Positions 33,689-45,108 are shown, numbered from the stretch's first letter. The stretch: 64,000 nucleotides of DNA from Saccopteryx bilineata (GCF_036850765.1 NC_089495.1:62224410-62288409); one strand, 5' to 3'. Notes: generated from the sequence alone by a model not told the origin. A program made the numbers and translations.

Positions 33689-34270
33689 ACCATCACCCTT
33701 ATTTAAAACAAAAAACAACCTCTTTATTATTTTCCATAGTGGCTGTGCCAATTTACATTCCTAGTAACAATGTAGAAAAATTCTCTTTTCCCCTCATCCT
33801 CACCAGCCCTTGTTCTCTGTTCCTTTTATTAATAGCCATTCTAAGAGGTTTAAGATGGTATCTCAATAGAGTTTTGATTTTCATTTTCCTGCTAATTAGT
33901 GATGTTAAGCATCTTTACATGTACCTGTTATTCATTTGTACGTCTTCTTTGGAAAAATGTCTATTCATATCCTTTGCTCATTTTAAATTACTTATTTATT
34001 TATTTATTTTTGTTATTGAGTTGTATGAGTTATCTAGGTATTTTGGATATTAAACTCTTATCTCATATGGTTTACAAATATTTTCTCCCATTCTATAGAT
34101 TGTGTTTTTATTTTGATTATTTTATGTTTAAAACCTTTTCAGTTTGATGTACAATAAATAGTAACAAAAGTAGTACTTACTAACAAATCAAACAAAAAGA
34201 TTTGCACACTGAAAATAATTGATGAAACAAATTGAAGACAACGTAAATAAATGAATAGTTATCTGTTAAA

Positions 34271-35070
34271 ATTGAAATATTTCATATTGTTGAAATGTTT
34301 ATTCTATTCAAACTTATCTATAGATTTAATATAATCCCTGTAAAATACCAATGGCATTTTTTAAAATAAATAGATAAAAAGTATTCTAGAAGTCACATAG
34401 AATCTCAAAAGACCTTGAATAGCCAAAGTTCAAGCAACCTTGTTTCACTGTGCTTTGCTTTATTGTTCTTCAGATTTTTTTTAATATTTTAAAATTTAAG
34501 GGAAGACCCTCTTCTAAGCAAAAAGATTACAAGTTGCTTTATTGTGGTGGTCTGAAACCAAACTTTCGATATTTCAAAAGTATTCCTATAGTCTTGAAAA
34601 ACACAAACAAAATGGAAGGCATCACATTTCCTGATTTCAAACTATAATACAAAGCCAACAGTAATCAAAACAGTATACTATCAGCATAACAACAGATACA
34701 CAGACCAGTGGAACAGAATCCAGAGCCCAGCAAAAACTTATGTATGCCTAGTCAACTAATATTTGACATGGGGAGCCAAAAATATTCAATGGGAAAAGGA
34801 TAGTCTTTTCAACAAATGGTCCTCAAAAAACTAGATATGCATATGCAAAAGAATCAGATTTGACCCTATCTCACAAAATTCACAAAAATTAACTCTAAAT
34901 AGATTAAAAACTTAAATTTTAAAGCTAGAAATGTAAAACTCTTAGAAGAACACATAGGAGGAAAAAACTTCTTGACATAGTCTTGGAAACATTTTTTTGT
35001 ACATGCTGCATAAGCAACAAAAGCAAAAATAAGTAGGACTACACCAAATTATACAGGTTTTTGATCACTT
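34271..35070 (+). mobile_element. L1 ORF2 C-terminal fragment, sense, split by Tigger1
   Basis: CTTGAATAGCCAAAGTTCAA (34412) is followed after the insertion by AAATGGAAGGCATCACATTTC and the usual ORF2 order through CAGTGGAACAGAATCCAGAG to GCATAAGCAACAAAAGC. Orientation is opposite to the L1 pieces at 31236-34150, so this is a separate element. Frames are broken. Confidence 0.78.
34441..34590 (+). mobile_element. Tigger1/MER2-like remnant inside L1
   Basis: TTTCACTGTGCTTTGCTTTATTG and the right part TTGCTTTATTGTGGTGGTCTG followed by CGATATTTC match the two ends of Tigger1 joined around a large deletion. L1 ORF2 text continues on both sides. It is the reverse orientation of the copy at 16411. 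Confidence 0.72.
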
Positions 35071-35095
35071 TTCTAAGTAATTTTAAATATATTAC

Positions 35096-35352
35096 TTTTT
35101 ATATAAATTTTTATTAATTTTAATGGGGTGACATCAATAAATCAGGGTACATATGTTCAAAGAAAACATGTCCAGGTTATCTTGTCATTCAATTATGTTG
35201 CATACCCATCACCCAAAGTCAGATTGTCCTCCGTCACCTTCTATCTAGTTTTCTTTGTGCCCCTCCCCCTCTTCTTCCCCTCTCCCTCCCTCCTATCCCT
35301 CCCCCCAACCCCCACCCCCAGTAACCACCACTGGTTGAGTGTTTTGACTGAT
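35096..35352 (-). mobile_element. L1 3' end, minus, younger type
   Basis: T-rich start, then GGGGTGACATCAATAAATCAG, CAATTATGTTGCATACCCATC and a C-rich block at 35260-35320. This is the antisense of a L1 3' UTR type different from the one at 32395. Confidence 0.7.
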
Positions 35353-36440
35353 GGACAAAATAAAGTATGAGTATCCATCATTTTAGAGGTGTTTTCTAAC
35401 ATATCTTTGTATATATATTTAGCAATTGGTCATATCATATTTTAGTCTAAGTTTATATACAAATATATCAAGGAATCCACCCCACCAAAAGAGTTAAATT
35501 GCAAATAGTGTGATTAAGGAAAACTGAAATACCATTCAAAACTTTCTGTAAGTTAGGTGAATTATAAATTATGAGCACAAATCATCTATATGCTAATATT
35601 CTTTTCGTAAATAAGGTGAATATTTGAATTGCTCATTGAATTTAAAAATTTCAGTGGCAGATATTTTGGGGGGTTTCTAATTATATAAAGGATGACTCAA
35701 AAAATCAGCCAAACAGGCAACTACATAAAAATAAAAGATTGGATTTGTGAGGAATTAATCATTTTACTGAGAATGATTTTTCTTCTGACCAGGACCAAAC
35801 TGGCATGACCACCTGTCATAGAAAAAAAAAGGAGGGCTGTGTTCATAAGATTTGGCACATATTCATGTAGGTAATTGTTTAGATCAAAGGATTAATTGTC
35901 TTTTTAACAACCAGCTGCTATTTACTTGCCAATCTTTTTTGATATATATTCTGTAGCTCTACACTGATTTCAAATGTTTAAACCAAAGTATATTTTTCTT
36001 TCTTATAGTACTGTTTCCAAAATTTAGAAGACCATGTTTTAAGAATATTTATATCCAAAGCATAATAAGACACTTCTGTACTCAACCTGAATTTTTCATT
36101 CCGGTTATCTCTTCCACTTTTCCAATGCTCTATTTAACGTCAAATAATTTTCCCAAGAAAAACTGTATATGTGTGTTTGTGAATATGTTCTGTAGAGAGA
36201 GAAAGTCACTTTACATTTTAAACACACACACACATACTGTCTTAAAACACAGAAACAAAGATGATTTAATACTGATAATAAAATCAATTATTGTAAACCA
36301 AGATAGAACAAAGAAAAAAAATAGAAAATCTAGCCCTTTTCTTTCTCATTTAATTTAACACTCATGCCACATTCCCTCAACACAAAACCTAAAACTGTCT
36401 CACCCTTATCTCTTAGGATACCTTTTTATATTTATAAAAA
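35353..36440. other. Unannotated AT-rich stretch
   Basis: No identifiable element; a short (CA)n at about 36222-36234. Confidence 0.45.
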
Positions 36441-36448
36441 GACAGTTG

Positions 36449-36826
36449 AGGCCCTGGTCAGTTGCCTCAGTGGTGGAGCCCAGTGAGTGGATGCCTTTGT
36501 TCAATTCTCCATCTGGGCACGCAGATGAAGCAACCATATGCTTCTCTATATTTCCCCCTTCCCCTTTCTTTCTCTCTCTTTTTCTTCCCCTCCTGAAGCC
36601 ATGACTTGATTGGTTTGAGCACGTTGCTCCTGGGGTGCTAAAGATGGCTCTGTGCTATTTTAGCACCACCTCAAGTGCTAAAAATAGCTGGGTTGCAAGC
36701 ATGGTCCCAGACAGGAGTTGGCGGATGGATCCTGGTAAGGGCACATGTGGGAATCTGTTTCTTTATCTTCCTTCCTCTCACTTGGAAAAAGAAGCAAAAA
36801 AATAAAAAGAAAATAAATTTTAAAAA
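36449..36826 (+). mobile_element. Type V SINE, diverged, plus
   Basis: Head GGCCCTGGTCAGTTGCCTCAG, CTTCCCCTCCTGAAGCC in the middle and GGATGGATCCTGGTAAGGG near the end. Heavily substituted, so old. Flanks ACAGTTGA and GGAGTTGA are only weakly TSD-like. Confidence 0.88.
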
Positions 36827-37834
36827 CGGGAGTTGATTGATTATATAGCCTTATTTTAGAATTGAAAAAATACAATTATGAATTCTTTCAGATTTCTTAA
36901 AATTTCATTTCAGCCAAAATTGAAATGAATATTAAGCAATTTTCATTTATTTTTTACATTTTCTGCAAAGTATTAAAGTCATAATTATTGTAAACTAAAA
37001 AACTAGTTTAGAGGCTTAACTGTTTTTTCAAGATTAAAGAGCTTTATACCAATAAAGCCAGGATTAAGTATGACTTGGCCTGTTTACAAAATTCCTTACT
37101 TGAAAAAAACAAAAACAATAACAAAAACAAACCAAAAAATAAAGTATTCTTGCAAAATATTCCTATATATATTCATAAATTCTATCAAGCTCACTAAATA
37201 TGACTTGCAGTAGTTTTTACAGGTTTGTTTCTGGGTCAGCTAATCGAGTTTTGAATCTCAAATCTATTGTTTTAAACCAAGTGACCTTGGACAAACTATT
37301 TAACTCCACTTTTAAAATAAAAATCATAGGTTAGTGAAATTACATGTAATTGGTCTTACTGAAAGTTAAAATTCAACAAGTTTGACTTCCAATGCAATAG
37401 TCTTCACTGTTCTTCAGTTGCTTAAAATGAATGATTATAACATTTTTCCTCTTGGAAGTTAAACATTTAAAAGAAGGACAAAAACTAATTTTTTAACAGC
37501 TATAGAAAGCTATCTTCTTGGGTTTGGAGTTGGGACAAAAATATTATTAAAATATGAGATTAAATATATTGGTGTGGCTCATATTAAAAAAGGTATGCTT
37601 CTAGACTAAGGAAGTAGCAGTCAGCATGGCAAGAATGAAATTAATAACAAAGATGTATAATAAATAAGATTTATAGGACTTAGTTTTACATTAAATATGG
37701 TGGATAAAAGAAATTGAGGGATCAAAATTGTTTCCTATGTTGAAATGAAAGATGCAGCAGATTCAAAACAACCTCTATATTTAAGAAATTAATAAGTGGT
37801 CAAAGCCAAAATACACAAGTTATATAATTGTATT
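36827..37834. other. Unannotated AT-rich stretch
   Basis: No identifiable element or gene. Confidence 0.45.
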
Positions 37835-37850
37835 AAAAAAATACTGCCTT

Positions 37851-38122
37851 TCCGGACCAGGCCCTGGCACAGTGGATAAAGCGTTGGACTGGGACATAGT
37901 GAACCCAGGTTTGAAATCCCAAGGTCGCCAGCTTGAGCCCAAGTTTGCTGGCTTGAGCAAGGGGTCACTTGCTCTGCTGTAACCCCCTAGTCAAGGCACA
38001 TATGAGAAAGCAATCAGTAAACAACTGAGAAGCTGTAACAAATAATTGATTCTTCTCATCTCTCTCCTTTCCTGTGTGTCTGTCTCTATCTGTTCCTCTC
38101 TCTGACTCTCTGTCTCTATAAA
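37851..38122 (+). mobile_element. Type S SINE, short variant
   Basis: Head lacks the first bases (TCCGGACCAGGCCCTGGCAC) and about 50 bases of the body are missing after the B-box region. The 16-bp perfect TSD AAAAAAATACTGCCTT is at 37835-37850 and 38123-38138. Confidence 0.94.
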
Positions 38123-38138
38123 AAAAAAATACTGCCTT

Positions 38139-38438
38139 AATATGTTAGACACCAAAATTCTGTGGTGATATTGCCCGTGATGTGCACACCAACAAAAATT
38201 ATAACATAGGAATTAAAATTAAATTTTTTTAATATGCACTTAATTCTTGAGTAACTTGTTCCACAAAGGACTGTTTGATCATGCCAATCAATGGATTTAT
38301 GTCTGCATAACTTTGCCCCTGTTATTTACATTACCTTCTCTTGATTGTAAGGTCTTACAAGGCAATGCTCTTGGGGTAGTATTGTTAGTGCTGAACCATG
38401 TAAGTTAAAGGTCATTCTTACTTTTATTCTGAATTGAA
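38139..38438. other. Unannotated stretch
   Basis: Nothing recognised. Confidence 0.4.
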
Positions 38439-38440
38439 TA

Positions 38441-38570
38441 CAGGAGTGAGAAAAAGTATGTTTACAGTTATGAGTACACAAAACACAGAGTTTATTTGTG
38501 TATTATTTTTTAATTAATTATTTTGTAATTTTTTATATAAGCAACTGTAAGGATATGTTTTTCCACCCTG
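38441..38570. mobile_element. Mariner-type MITE
   Basis: 130 bp flanked by TA (38439-38440, 38571-38572). Ends CAGGAGTGAGAAAAAGTATG and ACATATCCTTACAGTT-type reverse sequence form imperfect inverted repeats of about 30 bp. The phrase GAGTACACAAAACACAGAG recalls a mammalian mariner-derived MITE. Non-coding. Confidence 0.8.
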
Positions 38571-38862
38571 TATATCTGAGTAAACCATTGATATATCTGC
38601 CCCAAAACAAAGTCAATAAAAAGTTTCTATTTGGTTTGCTATTTTTAAGGTAAAAAACAGTTATAAAATATCATAACACTGTCATGTTAAACACTGTTAA
38701 GTAGCCTTTTATTTCTGTACAGATAAAATATAAACTCTTTAGCTGGCATATATGCATCAGCCATATTAAACTATAATTACCTGAAAACATAATTTAATCC
38801 CAAGCCTTTTGCACAAGCATCTCTCTACACCAATTCTTTAAAATCAGATTTCCTTCCCTTAG

Positions 38863-38981
38863 GCCCTGGTCAATTGGCTCAGTGGTAGAGTATCGGTCCA
38901 TTGTGTGGATGTCCCAGGTTTGATTCCCACTCAGGTCACACAGGAAAAGCACCTGTCTGCTTCTCCATCCATCCTCATCTC

Positions 38982-39025
<44 letters not shown>

Positions 39026-39255
39026 CCTTTTCTGCAGCCATAGCTCAACTGGAGTGAGTTGGCCCAGGTGTTAATGAAGGCTCCATGGCCTCTGCTTCAG
39101 GCACTAAAAAGAGCTCAGTGGCTGAGCAATGGAGCAATGCCCCAGATGGGCAGATTATTACCACCCAGTGGGCTTGTCAGGTGGATCTTGGTAAGAGCAC
39201 ATGAGGGAGTCTGTCTCTCTACCTCTTCTCCTCTCACTAAATTAAAAAAAATAAA
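38863..39255 (+). mobile_element. Type V SINE, plus
   Basis: Head GCCCTGGTCAATTGGCTCAG, B-box GGTTTGATTCC, (CT)n at 38985-39020. TSD TTTCCTTCCCTTAG (38849-38862) and TTTTCTTCCCTTAG (39256-39269), 13 of 14. Confidence 0.95.
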
Positions 39256-39269
39256 TTTTCTTCCCTTAG

Positions 39270-40145
39270 AATTTGGTTAATATATTACCTTCCTGAATAC
39301 TGAATCCTAAAACAGACACACACACACACAAACATACAAACACACACTCAATCTGAGTAAGCTCCTTTCCTATGTGCTTGTGTATCTCCCTTTGTTTCAT
39401 ATTATATAACTAAGCACCATATTTTCTGTTTGTTATCTATTATGATAAAAGGTGATATGAGGAAAATAACTATGTATTTTTGTGCTTATTACACACTTTA
39501 ATCTCTGCCATGTAAAAATCTCAGCAAATAAAACTTAATTTAACACAATTTCTAAAATCTGAAGACTCTGAGATAATAGTAACTTCTTCAGTTTTCAATC
39601 TTCCCATATATCCTTGCAAAACAGAGCAACTAGATAAAAGGCCGAAAACTTCAACATATAAAACAAAGCCTACGATAAAGTTTCCACTTCAATCTCCAAA
39701 ACTCTAATAGGTGGAAGAGAAACTCAAACACACATAAAACTTGTACAGTAATAGCAACAGAAAGAAAAGAAACAGAAAAAGTGAAAAAAGTTCTGAAAGT
39801 CCGAAGAGTTGGGAAATATCCTAATTGTCAATGAGAAAATGCAAATGTCCAATCTGAATACTGCAGAAAAAAAGTGGGAGCATATGTGTGAGTTTTAATT
39901 AAACTGCAATTACATCTGAAAGAATGTTTGAATGACTGGATAGTACATGAACTATCTGAGGTCTATGAACTCATGACACTAGCCAACAAAACCTTCTTCC
40001 TTAGACAAAGCTTCACATTGAGAACAAATTTTTGGATGTTAATTCAAATAAAGCAGGCCTGGACAAATATGAACAAAAGGAAAAGTTAGAACTAAAAGAG
40101 AAAGTGAGAACAAGCATATCTCAGAAATTATGAGGCAATTTCTTT
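39270..40145. other. Unannotated AT-rich stretch
   Basis: A short (CA)n near 39316-39330; otherwise nothing recognised. Confidence 0.45.
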
Positions 40146-40375
40146 ACATATTTTAAAATGATTTTATTGGGGAGACACTGGTTAAAATAAACATACAGCT
40201 TTCAGGTGCCCAATTCTACATCACTGTATTGTGTGTTCATGTCCCCAAGTCAAGTCTTTGTCCATCACTACTTCTTTCCCCCTATCTTTCTTCAACCTTC
40301 TACCAACAGTCTAAGCACTTTTGTCCATGAGGTGTTTCTCTCTCTCCCCTCTGTCTCTATCTTTTTGAGAGTGGT
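40146..40375 (-). mobile_element. L1 3' end, minus
   Basis: TTTATTGGGGAGACACTGGT, GCTTTCAGGTGCCCAATTC and TGTGTTCATGTCCCCAAGTC match the 32395 L1 3' UTR. The 72-codon plus frame at 40206-40424 is its antisense. Confidence 0.76.
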
Positions 40376-40685
40376 GAAGGAATTAAGCAAAAAAGGACAA
40401 AAAATAAATTATATGGCAATTTAGAAGATACTCTGACTTATTCTATTCTTTCTGAAGTCCAGGAAGAAAGTCATGTTTCTTAAACATGAGCACAGAAGAA
40501 AGTAATACTGAATCTTAAAGTTAATGTAGGGGGGAAAAAAAGAGCAGAAGAATGTTTTCACTTCAAATAAACTCTAAAAGATGTTCCTACAAAGCTAAAG
40601 ATAATGATAAACATTTTTTCTAAAGAAACCAAAGTAAATCAAGAACAGATAGTATAAAAAAAGAGCATAAAAAATATATTTTTTG

Positions 40686-40846
40686 TTGACCTGTGGTGGC
40701 GCAGTGGATAAAGCGTCGACCTGGAAATGCTGAGGTCGCCGGTTCGAAACCCTGGGCTTGCCTGGTCAAGGCACATATGGGAGTTGATGCTTCCAGCTCC
40801 TCCCCCTCTTCTCTCTCTCTGTCTCTCCTCTCTCTCTCTCTCTCTG

Positions 40847-40893
<47 letters not shown>

Positions 40894-40937
40894 TCCTCTC
40901 TAAATATATATATATATAAATATATATATATATATTT
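40686..40937 (+). mobile_element. Type R SINE, near consensus, with CT and AT tracts
   Basis: Head TTGACCTGTGGTGGCGCAG, B-box GGTTCGAAACC (40741-40751), GGTCAAGGCACATATGGGAG. (CT)n with interruptions runs 40809-40900, then (AT)n 40904-40936, which abuts AT-rich flank and hides the TSD. The 127-codon minus frame here is an Arg/Glu repeat from reverse (CT)n. Confidence 0.93.
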
Positions 40938-41367
40938 TAAGAAACTCAAAACTGACACAAATAAGACTTGAAAAGAGTTGCCAGAATTAAAAACTTTAAC
41001 CATTTTTAGGTTACTATTATATTTCTTTCCAGTTGTTGTTCTGATACGACTCTTTTCCCATTTTAATTTATGTTTGCCTTCAGTGTCATATTCTATCGCA
41101 GGATAAGGTATTCCAACTATAAATGACTTTCAGAAATCATCATGCCTTTTGCCTTGTTTAAATCTCCTTTTCCTTGTATAGTACAATCCTAGCATGTCTT
41201 CATTTGGATTGTTCCTTACAACAACCTTCTTTCTGAGGTAAAATCTATGTTGCCAAATTTATTTTGATTATCATCTTTATATTGCCTTTGTTTGGCTAGT
41301 GTTCACTCTCCCAGAAAAAAAAATTCTCAGCTGACCTATATTGAGGCAACCCAGCCTTCTTCTACAG

Positions 41368-41697
41368 CAGGGGTCCCCAAACTACGGCCCGCGGGCCACA
41401 TGCAGCCCCCTGAGGCCATTTATCCGGCCCCCGCCGCACTTCTGGAAGGGCACCTCTTTCATTGGTGGTCAGTGAGAGGAGCATAGTTCCCATTGAAATA
41501 TTGGTCAGTTTGTTGATTTAAATTTACTTGTTCTTTATTTTAAATATTGTATTTGTTCCCATTTTGGTTTTTTACTTTAAAATAAGATATGTGCAGTGTG
41601 CATAGGAATTTGTTCATAGTTTTTTTTATAGTCCGGCCCTCCAACAGTCTGAGGGACAGTGAACTGGCCCCCTGTGTAAAAAGTTTGGGGACCCCTG
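41368..41697. mobile_element. Non-autonomous hAT element, TSD 7 of 8
   Basis: Termini CAGGGGTCCCCAAACT and AGTTTGGGGACCCCTG-type ends: the right end reads AAGTTTGGGGACCCCTG, giving a 15-bp inverted repeat. TSDs TTCTACAG (41360-41367) and CTCTACAG (41698-41705) differ once. At 330 bp no transposase is encoded. Frames 41540-41819 are readings across it. Confidence 0.95.
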
Positions 41698-41705
41698 CTC
41701 TACAG

Positions 41706-42520
41706 CTCAGTCTATTGCCTGCTTCTTTAGTCCCGATCATAGGCAACTACAAAGGCTTTATCTGCTACACCTCATGGGGAGCAGTTGTTCTTCCCACATC
41801 ATATATGCTGCACAGCTAATGCATTGCAATTTCTGAAGCTATTGTAGTTAAGGTCTCAGATCCACCATGCTCATCACATATTTGCATTCCTAGCCTGATC
41901 ACTTTCATTCCTACTGGAGGCATTGGACAGAGGTTTTATTCTGGCACCACTGCTGAGGGCTCCTTGTTGGAGGGTTTGGGGAGACAGGAGGCAGGGAAAA
42001 GCTTGAAGAAATTTTTGTGCACTCTTAGGACCTAGTACTTTTCTATTTGTTAATCACCCCCAAATCTCTCAAACTTATTCCCTACACTCTTGCATATTTC
42101 ACTAACTTGTTTTCAACTCTCATGCCCACTAACTTTACAATCACTTCTGCAGTTTCCAATCCTGCTTCATAAATATGATGCTAGGAGTTTGGCCCTCTTC
42201 TGTGAGTCTAACTCTCTGCATAAGCTCCACTTGATGGTCACAGCACAAAACAGGAATGCAAATGTAGGCCCAACATTTTATGTTAAATAGTTTAGTTATA
42301 CATTAAGCCTTTGTCCCCGGTTGTGCGAAGTGCCAAGCCTCCTCTTTCCAGTAATTTCATTGAGAATCAGAGGATAAAAGTATTTAAGATATAATAAATA
42401 CTCTAATTGTCAGAGTCAGCTCTGCCACCTGAGTAATGTGGATGTTCTGGATAGAGCATGGAGGAGAATAAGCTCCAATCTCAAACTCAGTCAGCGACTG
42501 GCCTGAAACTCGGATGAGGG
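41706..42520. other. Unannotated stretch
   Basis: Less AT-rich than average. Frames 42090-42290 and 42384-42572 have no recognisable domains. No repeat named. Confidence 0.45.
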
Positions 42521-42528
42521 CTGACAGG

Positions 42529-43176
42529 CAGTGGTGGGATTCAGCCAGTTGGCACCAGTTTGGCAGAATCAATAGCTAATTTATTGTTGAGTTCAGCAAA
42601 CCAGTTGTTAAAATAGTATTTGTAATCAGGGTTCTCTAAGGTGACCACCTGGGCAACCACCCAATGTGGAAATTAGAATTTTACATTCCTTACCCTTCTT
42701 TATCATTCATCTGTGCAACAGCGTATTCTAAGCACCTGTAGTAATGTTCATTCCGTCCATAAGTTAAAAAAAAAATTGACAGAACTATGCTTGTAATATT
42801 TATTTATTCCTTTTATAAAACTCATTATAGCTTTGATAAAATACTGCATTTTAATTCCTTCGTGTTTGTTACTTCAGTAAACAAACATATAATGTAAAGA
42901 GAAAAAGTACTAAACAACCAGGAGGTAAAAAGCTGTCATTGAAAATATTTTAAATGACAGTCTTATTGTTTTTTGTCAGGTATTATTTAATATTTTTTAT
43001 TGATATTTTAAAACTCTTTTATAACATAATATAGCTTTGCGTATCTCTTTTATTGTTCTTATTTAAGTATTAAATGCATGAAATAATAAACTACCTTTTG
43101 GCATACTGTTTTTTTATGCTCAAAACAGTCATTAGGGTAGAGAACTGGTTGTTAAATTCTTTGAATCCCACTACTG
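42529..43176. mobile_element. Non-autonomous hAT element (648 bp)
   Basis: Termini CAGTGGTGGGATTCAGCC and TTTGAATCCCACTACTG are inverted repeats of 14-15 bp with one mismatch. A second inner pair, GCACCAGTTTGGC and GAACTGGTTG, is weaker. TSDs CTGACAGG (42521-42528) and CTAATAGG (43177-43184) agree at 6 of 8. AT-rich interior with no frame. Confidence 0.88.
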
Positions 43177-43184
43177 CTAATAGG

Positions 43185-44260
43185 CCACGTTTCCCACTGA
43201 GTCAGACAAGTGCTCATCCCTCACATCATCTGTTTACAATTCAAAATTGCTAGGCAATTTTATATAGCTCTAAAATTACTTCAGACAAGCTCAGAAAAAA
43301 AGGCAAAGCACAGCGGTTTGGGAAAACCATCCTGACTAGATATTCTATTATAGAATTTTGGAAACCTAACTTGAAACAAAAGTTAGACAGAGACCATAAC
43401 CCCCATCCCACTCAGACCACATTCTCTAGCTTAGATGTCTACCATCTTGGCTTATGTTTCTTCACTTTAACTCAATTTTGCTCAATTTTTAAGACTAACT
43501 TTAAAAAAAATTCTTAAACTACTAAAAATTATCTTTGGTCTTTGAGGTTTAGTGATATTCAGGGGCTGTGGGCAGGTTCAAGGCAGCAGTGTCCTGCAGT
43601 GCTCTCTCATTCTCGTGCTGTCATTCATGGCACCACACAGGAGTCACGTCCAGTATCTACTGTCTCCCAAAAGAATCTGGACATAGGAGTGCAGTGTATA
43701 AAACTGAACCAAATTTAATATAATATAAAGCCAAAGATATAATAAATACTTCAAAAATACCAACGTTTAAAAATTCATACCCTAGTACTTCATAGGTTTA
43801 GTGTAAGACAGATATGAGATAATGAAAATATAACTGGACTCTGTCCTTGGTTCCTCGCACAGAGCTGTTGAAACCTTTGTAATTTCCTAAGTGAAAAGAG
43901 CACTAGGAACATCTTCATTTCTAATACTTGGTCTTTGACCCTAGTTCTTGAGCTCCTGAAACTCTTATAATTTTATGAGTAAAAGGAGTATCTTGTTTTT
44001 TAATGAGGCAGCTCAGGATAAGCTTCAAGGTGGCTCTTGGCTGAGGGCTGGTCACTAAAAAAAACCGAACAATAATTAGAAACTTGGACTTCCCAGCCCC
44101 AGCTTTCCTTCTCTTATGAAGTGACAAAAGTGAAAAATGGAGAATCTTTAGCTACATACCTACCTACCCAATATTTACAGTTTATTATAAAGAATGTGTC
44201 AATGTCTTCCTTCTCATTTTATTATTAACCTAGGATTCAGTTGTAGTAATTCAAAATAGG
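43185..44260. other. Unannotated stretch
   Basis: 43555-43720 is GC-richer (CAAGGCAGCAGTGTCCTGCA) and could be part of an old LTR element, but I cannot show ends. The 68-codon frame at 43921-44127 is unsupported. Confidence 0.4.
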
Positions 44261-44261
44261 G

Positions 44262-45108
44262 TGATGCCTAATTTTATTATTTTTTTTTGAGATAAAAAAG
44301 CAGGGAAAGAGAGACAAGAACATCTAACTGCTCCTTTATGTGCTCTGATCAGAGAGTAGAACTGGCAACCTCCATGCTCCAGGATGATGTTCCAATCAAC
44401 CAAATTAACTGGCCACAACTTAATTTTTTTTAATTGATTGATTGATTTTTAAGAAGACAGCGAGAGGAAGGGCAAGAGAGAGGAGGGGAGCAGAAAGCAT
44501 TTATTTGCCGTTCCACTCAGTCATACATTCATTTGTTGCTTCCTGTGTGTGTCCTGACCAGAGATTGAATTTGCAACCTTGTTGTTTTGGGATGAAGCTC
44601 TTAAGCAACTGAGCTAACCAGCCAGAGCCGTGATGCCTAATTTTATGGGTCAGTTTGACTGGACCAGAGGTGCCCAGATATTTGGTCAAAGATCATTCTG
44701 TGCGTGTTTATGAGTGCATTTTTGAATAAGATTAACATTATATTGATAGACTGAATATAAGCAGATTGCCCTCCCAAATGCAGTGAGCCTCATTTATTAG
44801 ATGAAGCCCTGAAAAGAACAAAAAGGCTGACTCTCCTCTGTGTAGAAAAGAATTCTTTCTCATCAAATGCCTTCAAATTGAGACATCAGCTTTCTCCTAA
44901 CTTTCAACTTGAACTGAAACATTGGCACTTCACAGGGTGTTAAGCCTGCCAGCCTCATAGACTTATTAGAGTCTCCAGTTTGCAGATTTACCTGAAAGAT
45001 CTTGAGACTTGTCAACCTCAAAAATTCAATGAGCCAATTCCTTTATTTATATCGATACACATACACACCTTATTACCTCTGTTTCTCTGAAGAATTCTAG
45101 TACATACA
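44262..45108 (+). mobile_element. Ancient LTR, split by a double SINE
   Basis: TGATGCCTAATTTTAT at 44262 is the LTR start. It is duplicated at 44631 by the SINE insertion and then continues GGGTCAGTTTGACTGGACC, GCAGATTGCCCTCCC, TTCAATGAGCCAATTCC and CTGTTTCTCTGAAG. From memory this is a common mammalian LTR, probably ERVL/MaLR-related. It has no internal region and no matching partner in the window. Confidence 0.65.
44278..44629 (-). mobile_element. Two old tRNA-derived SINEs as one inserted unit
   Basis: Reverse SINE heads end at about 44418 (TTAACTGGCCACAAC) and 44629 (CTAACCAGCCAGAGCC), each preceded by its own body and T-rich tail. One 17-bp perfect TSD, GTGATGCCTAATTTTAT, flanks the pair (44261-44277, 44630-44646). 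Either the left SINE landed in the tail of the right one, or a head-to-tail dimer was inserted at once. Confidence 0.82.

Larger units (their letters stand above)
33001..34150 (-). mobile_element. L1 3' UTR and ORF2 C-terminal part, minus, split by SINE
   Basis: A fourth start of the 3' UTR (ATACATCACCTGTATATTTC) runs to the ORF2-end phrase ATTCCATTGTATATATGTAC (33308). After the SINE at 33463-33688 it extends further into ORF2 (TTTCCATAGTGGCTGTGCCA to about 34150). Plus frames 33739-34053 and 33899-34147 are antisense readings. No intact frame on minus. Confidence 0.78.

Noticed and set aside
33739..34147. 104- and 82-codon hydrophobic plus frames resembling membrane proteins
   Set aside because: They are antisense readings of an L1 ORF2 fragment; Leu/Phe/Ile richness comes from the T-rich strand.
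40620..41003. 127-codon minus frame with long Arg/Glu repeats
   Set aside because: The repeat is the reverse reading of (CT)n in a type R SINE tail.
43555..43720. GC-richer block considered as an LTR
   Set aside because: No TG/CA ends, TSD, TATA or second copy could be shown.
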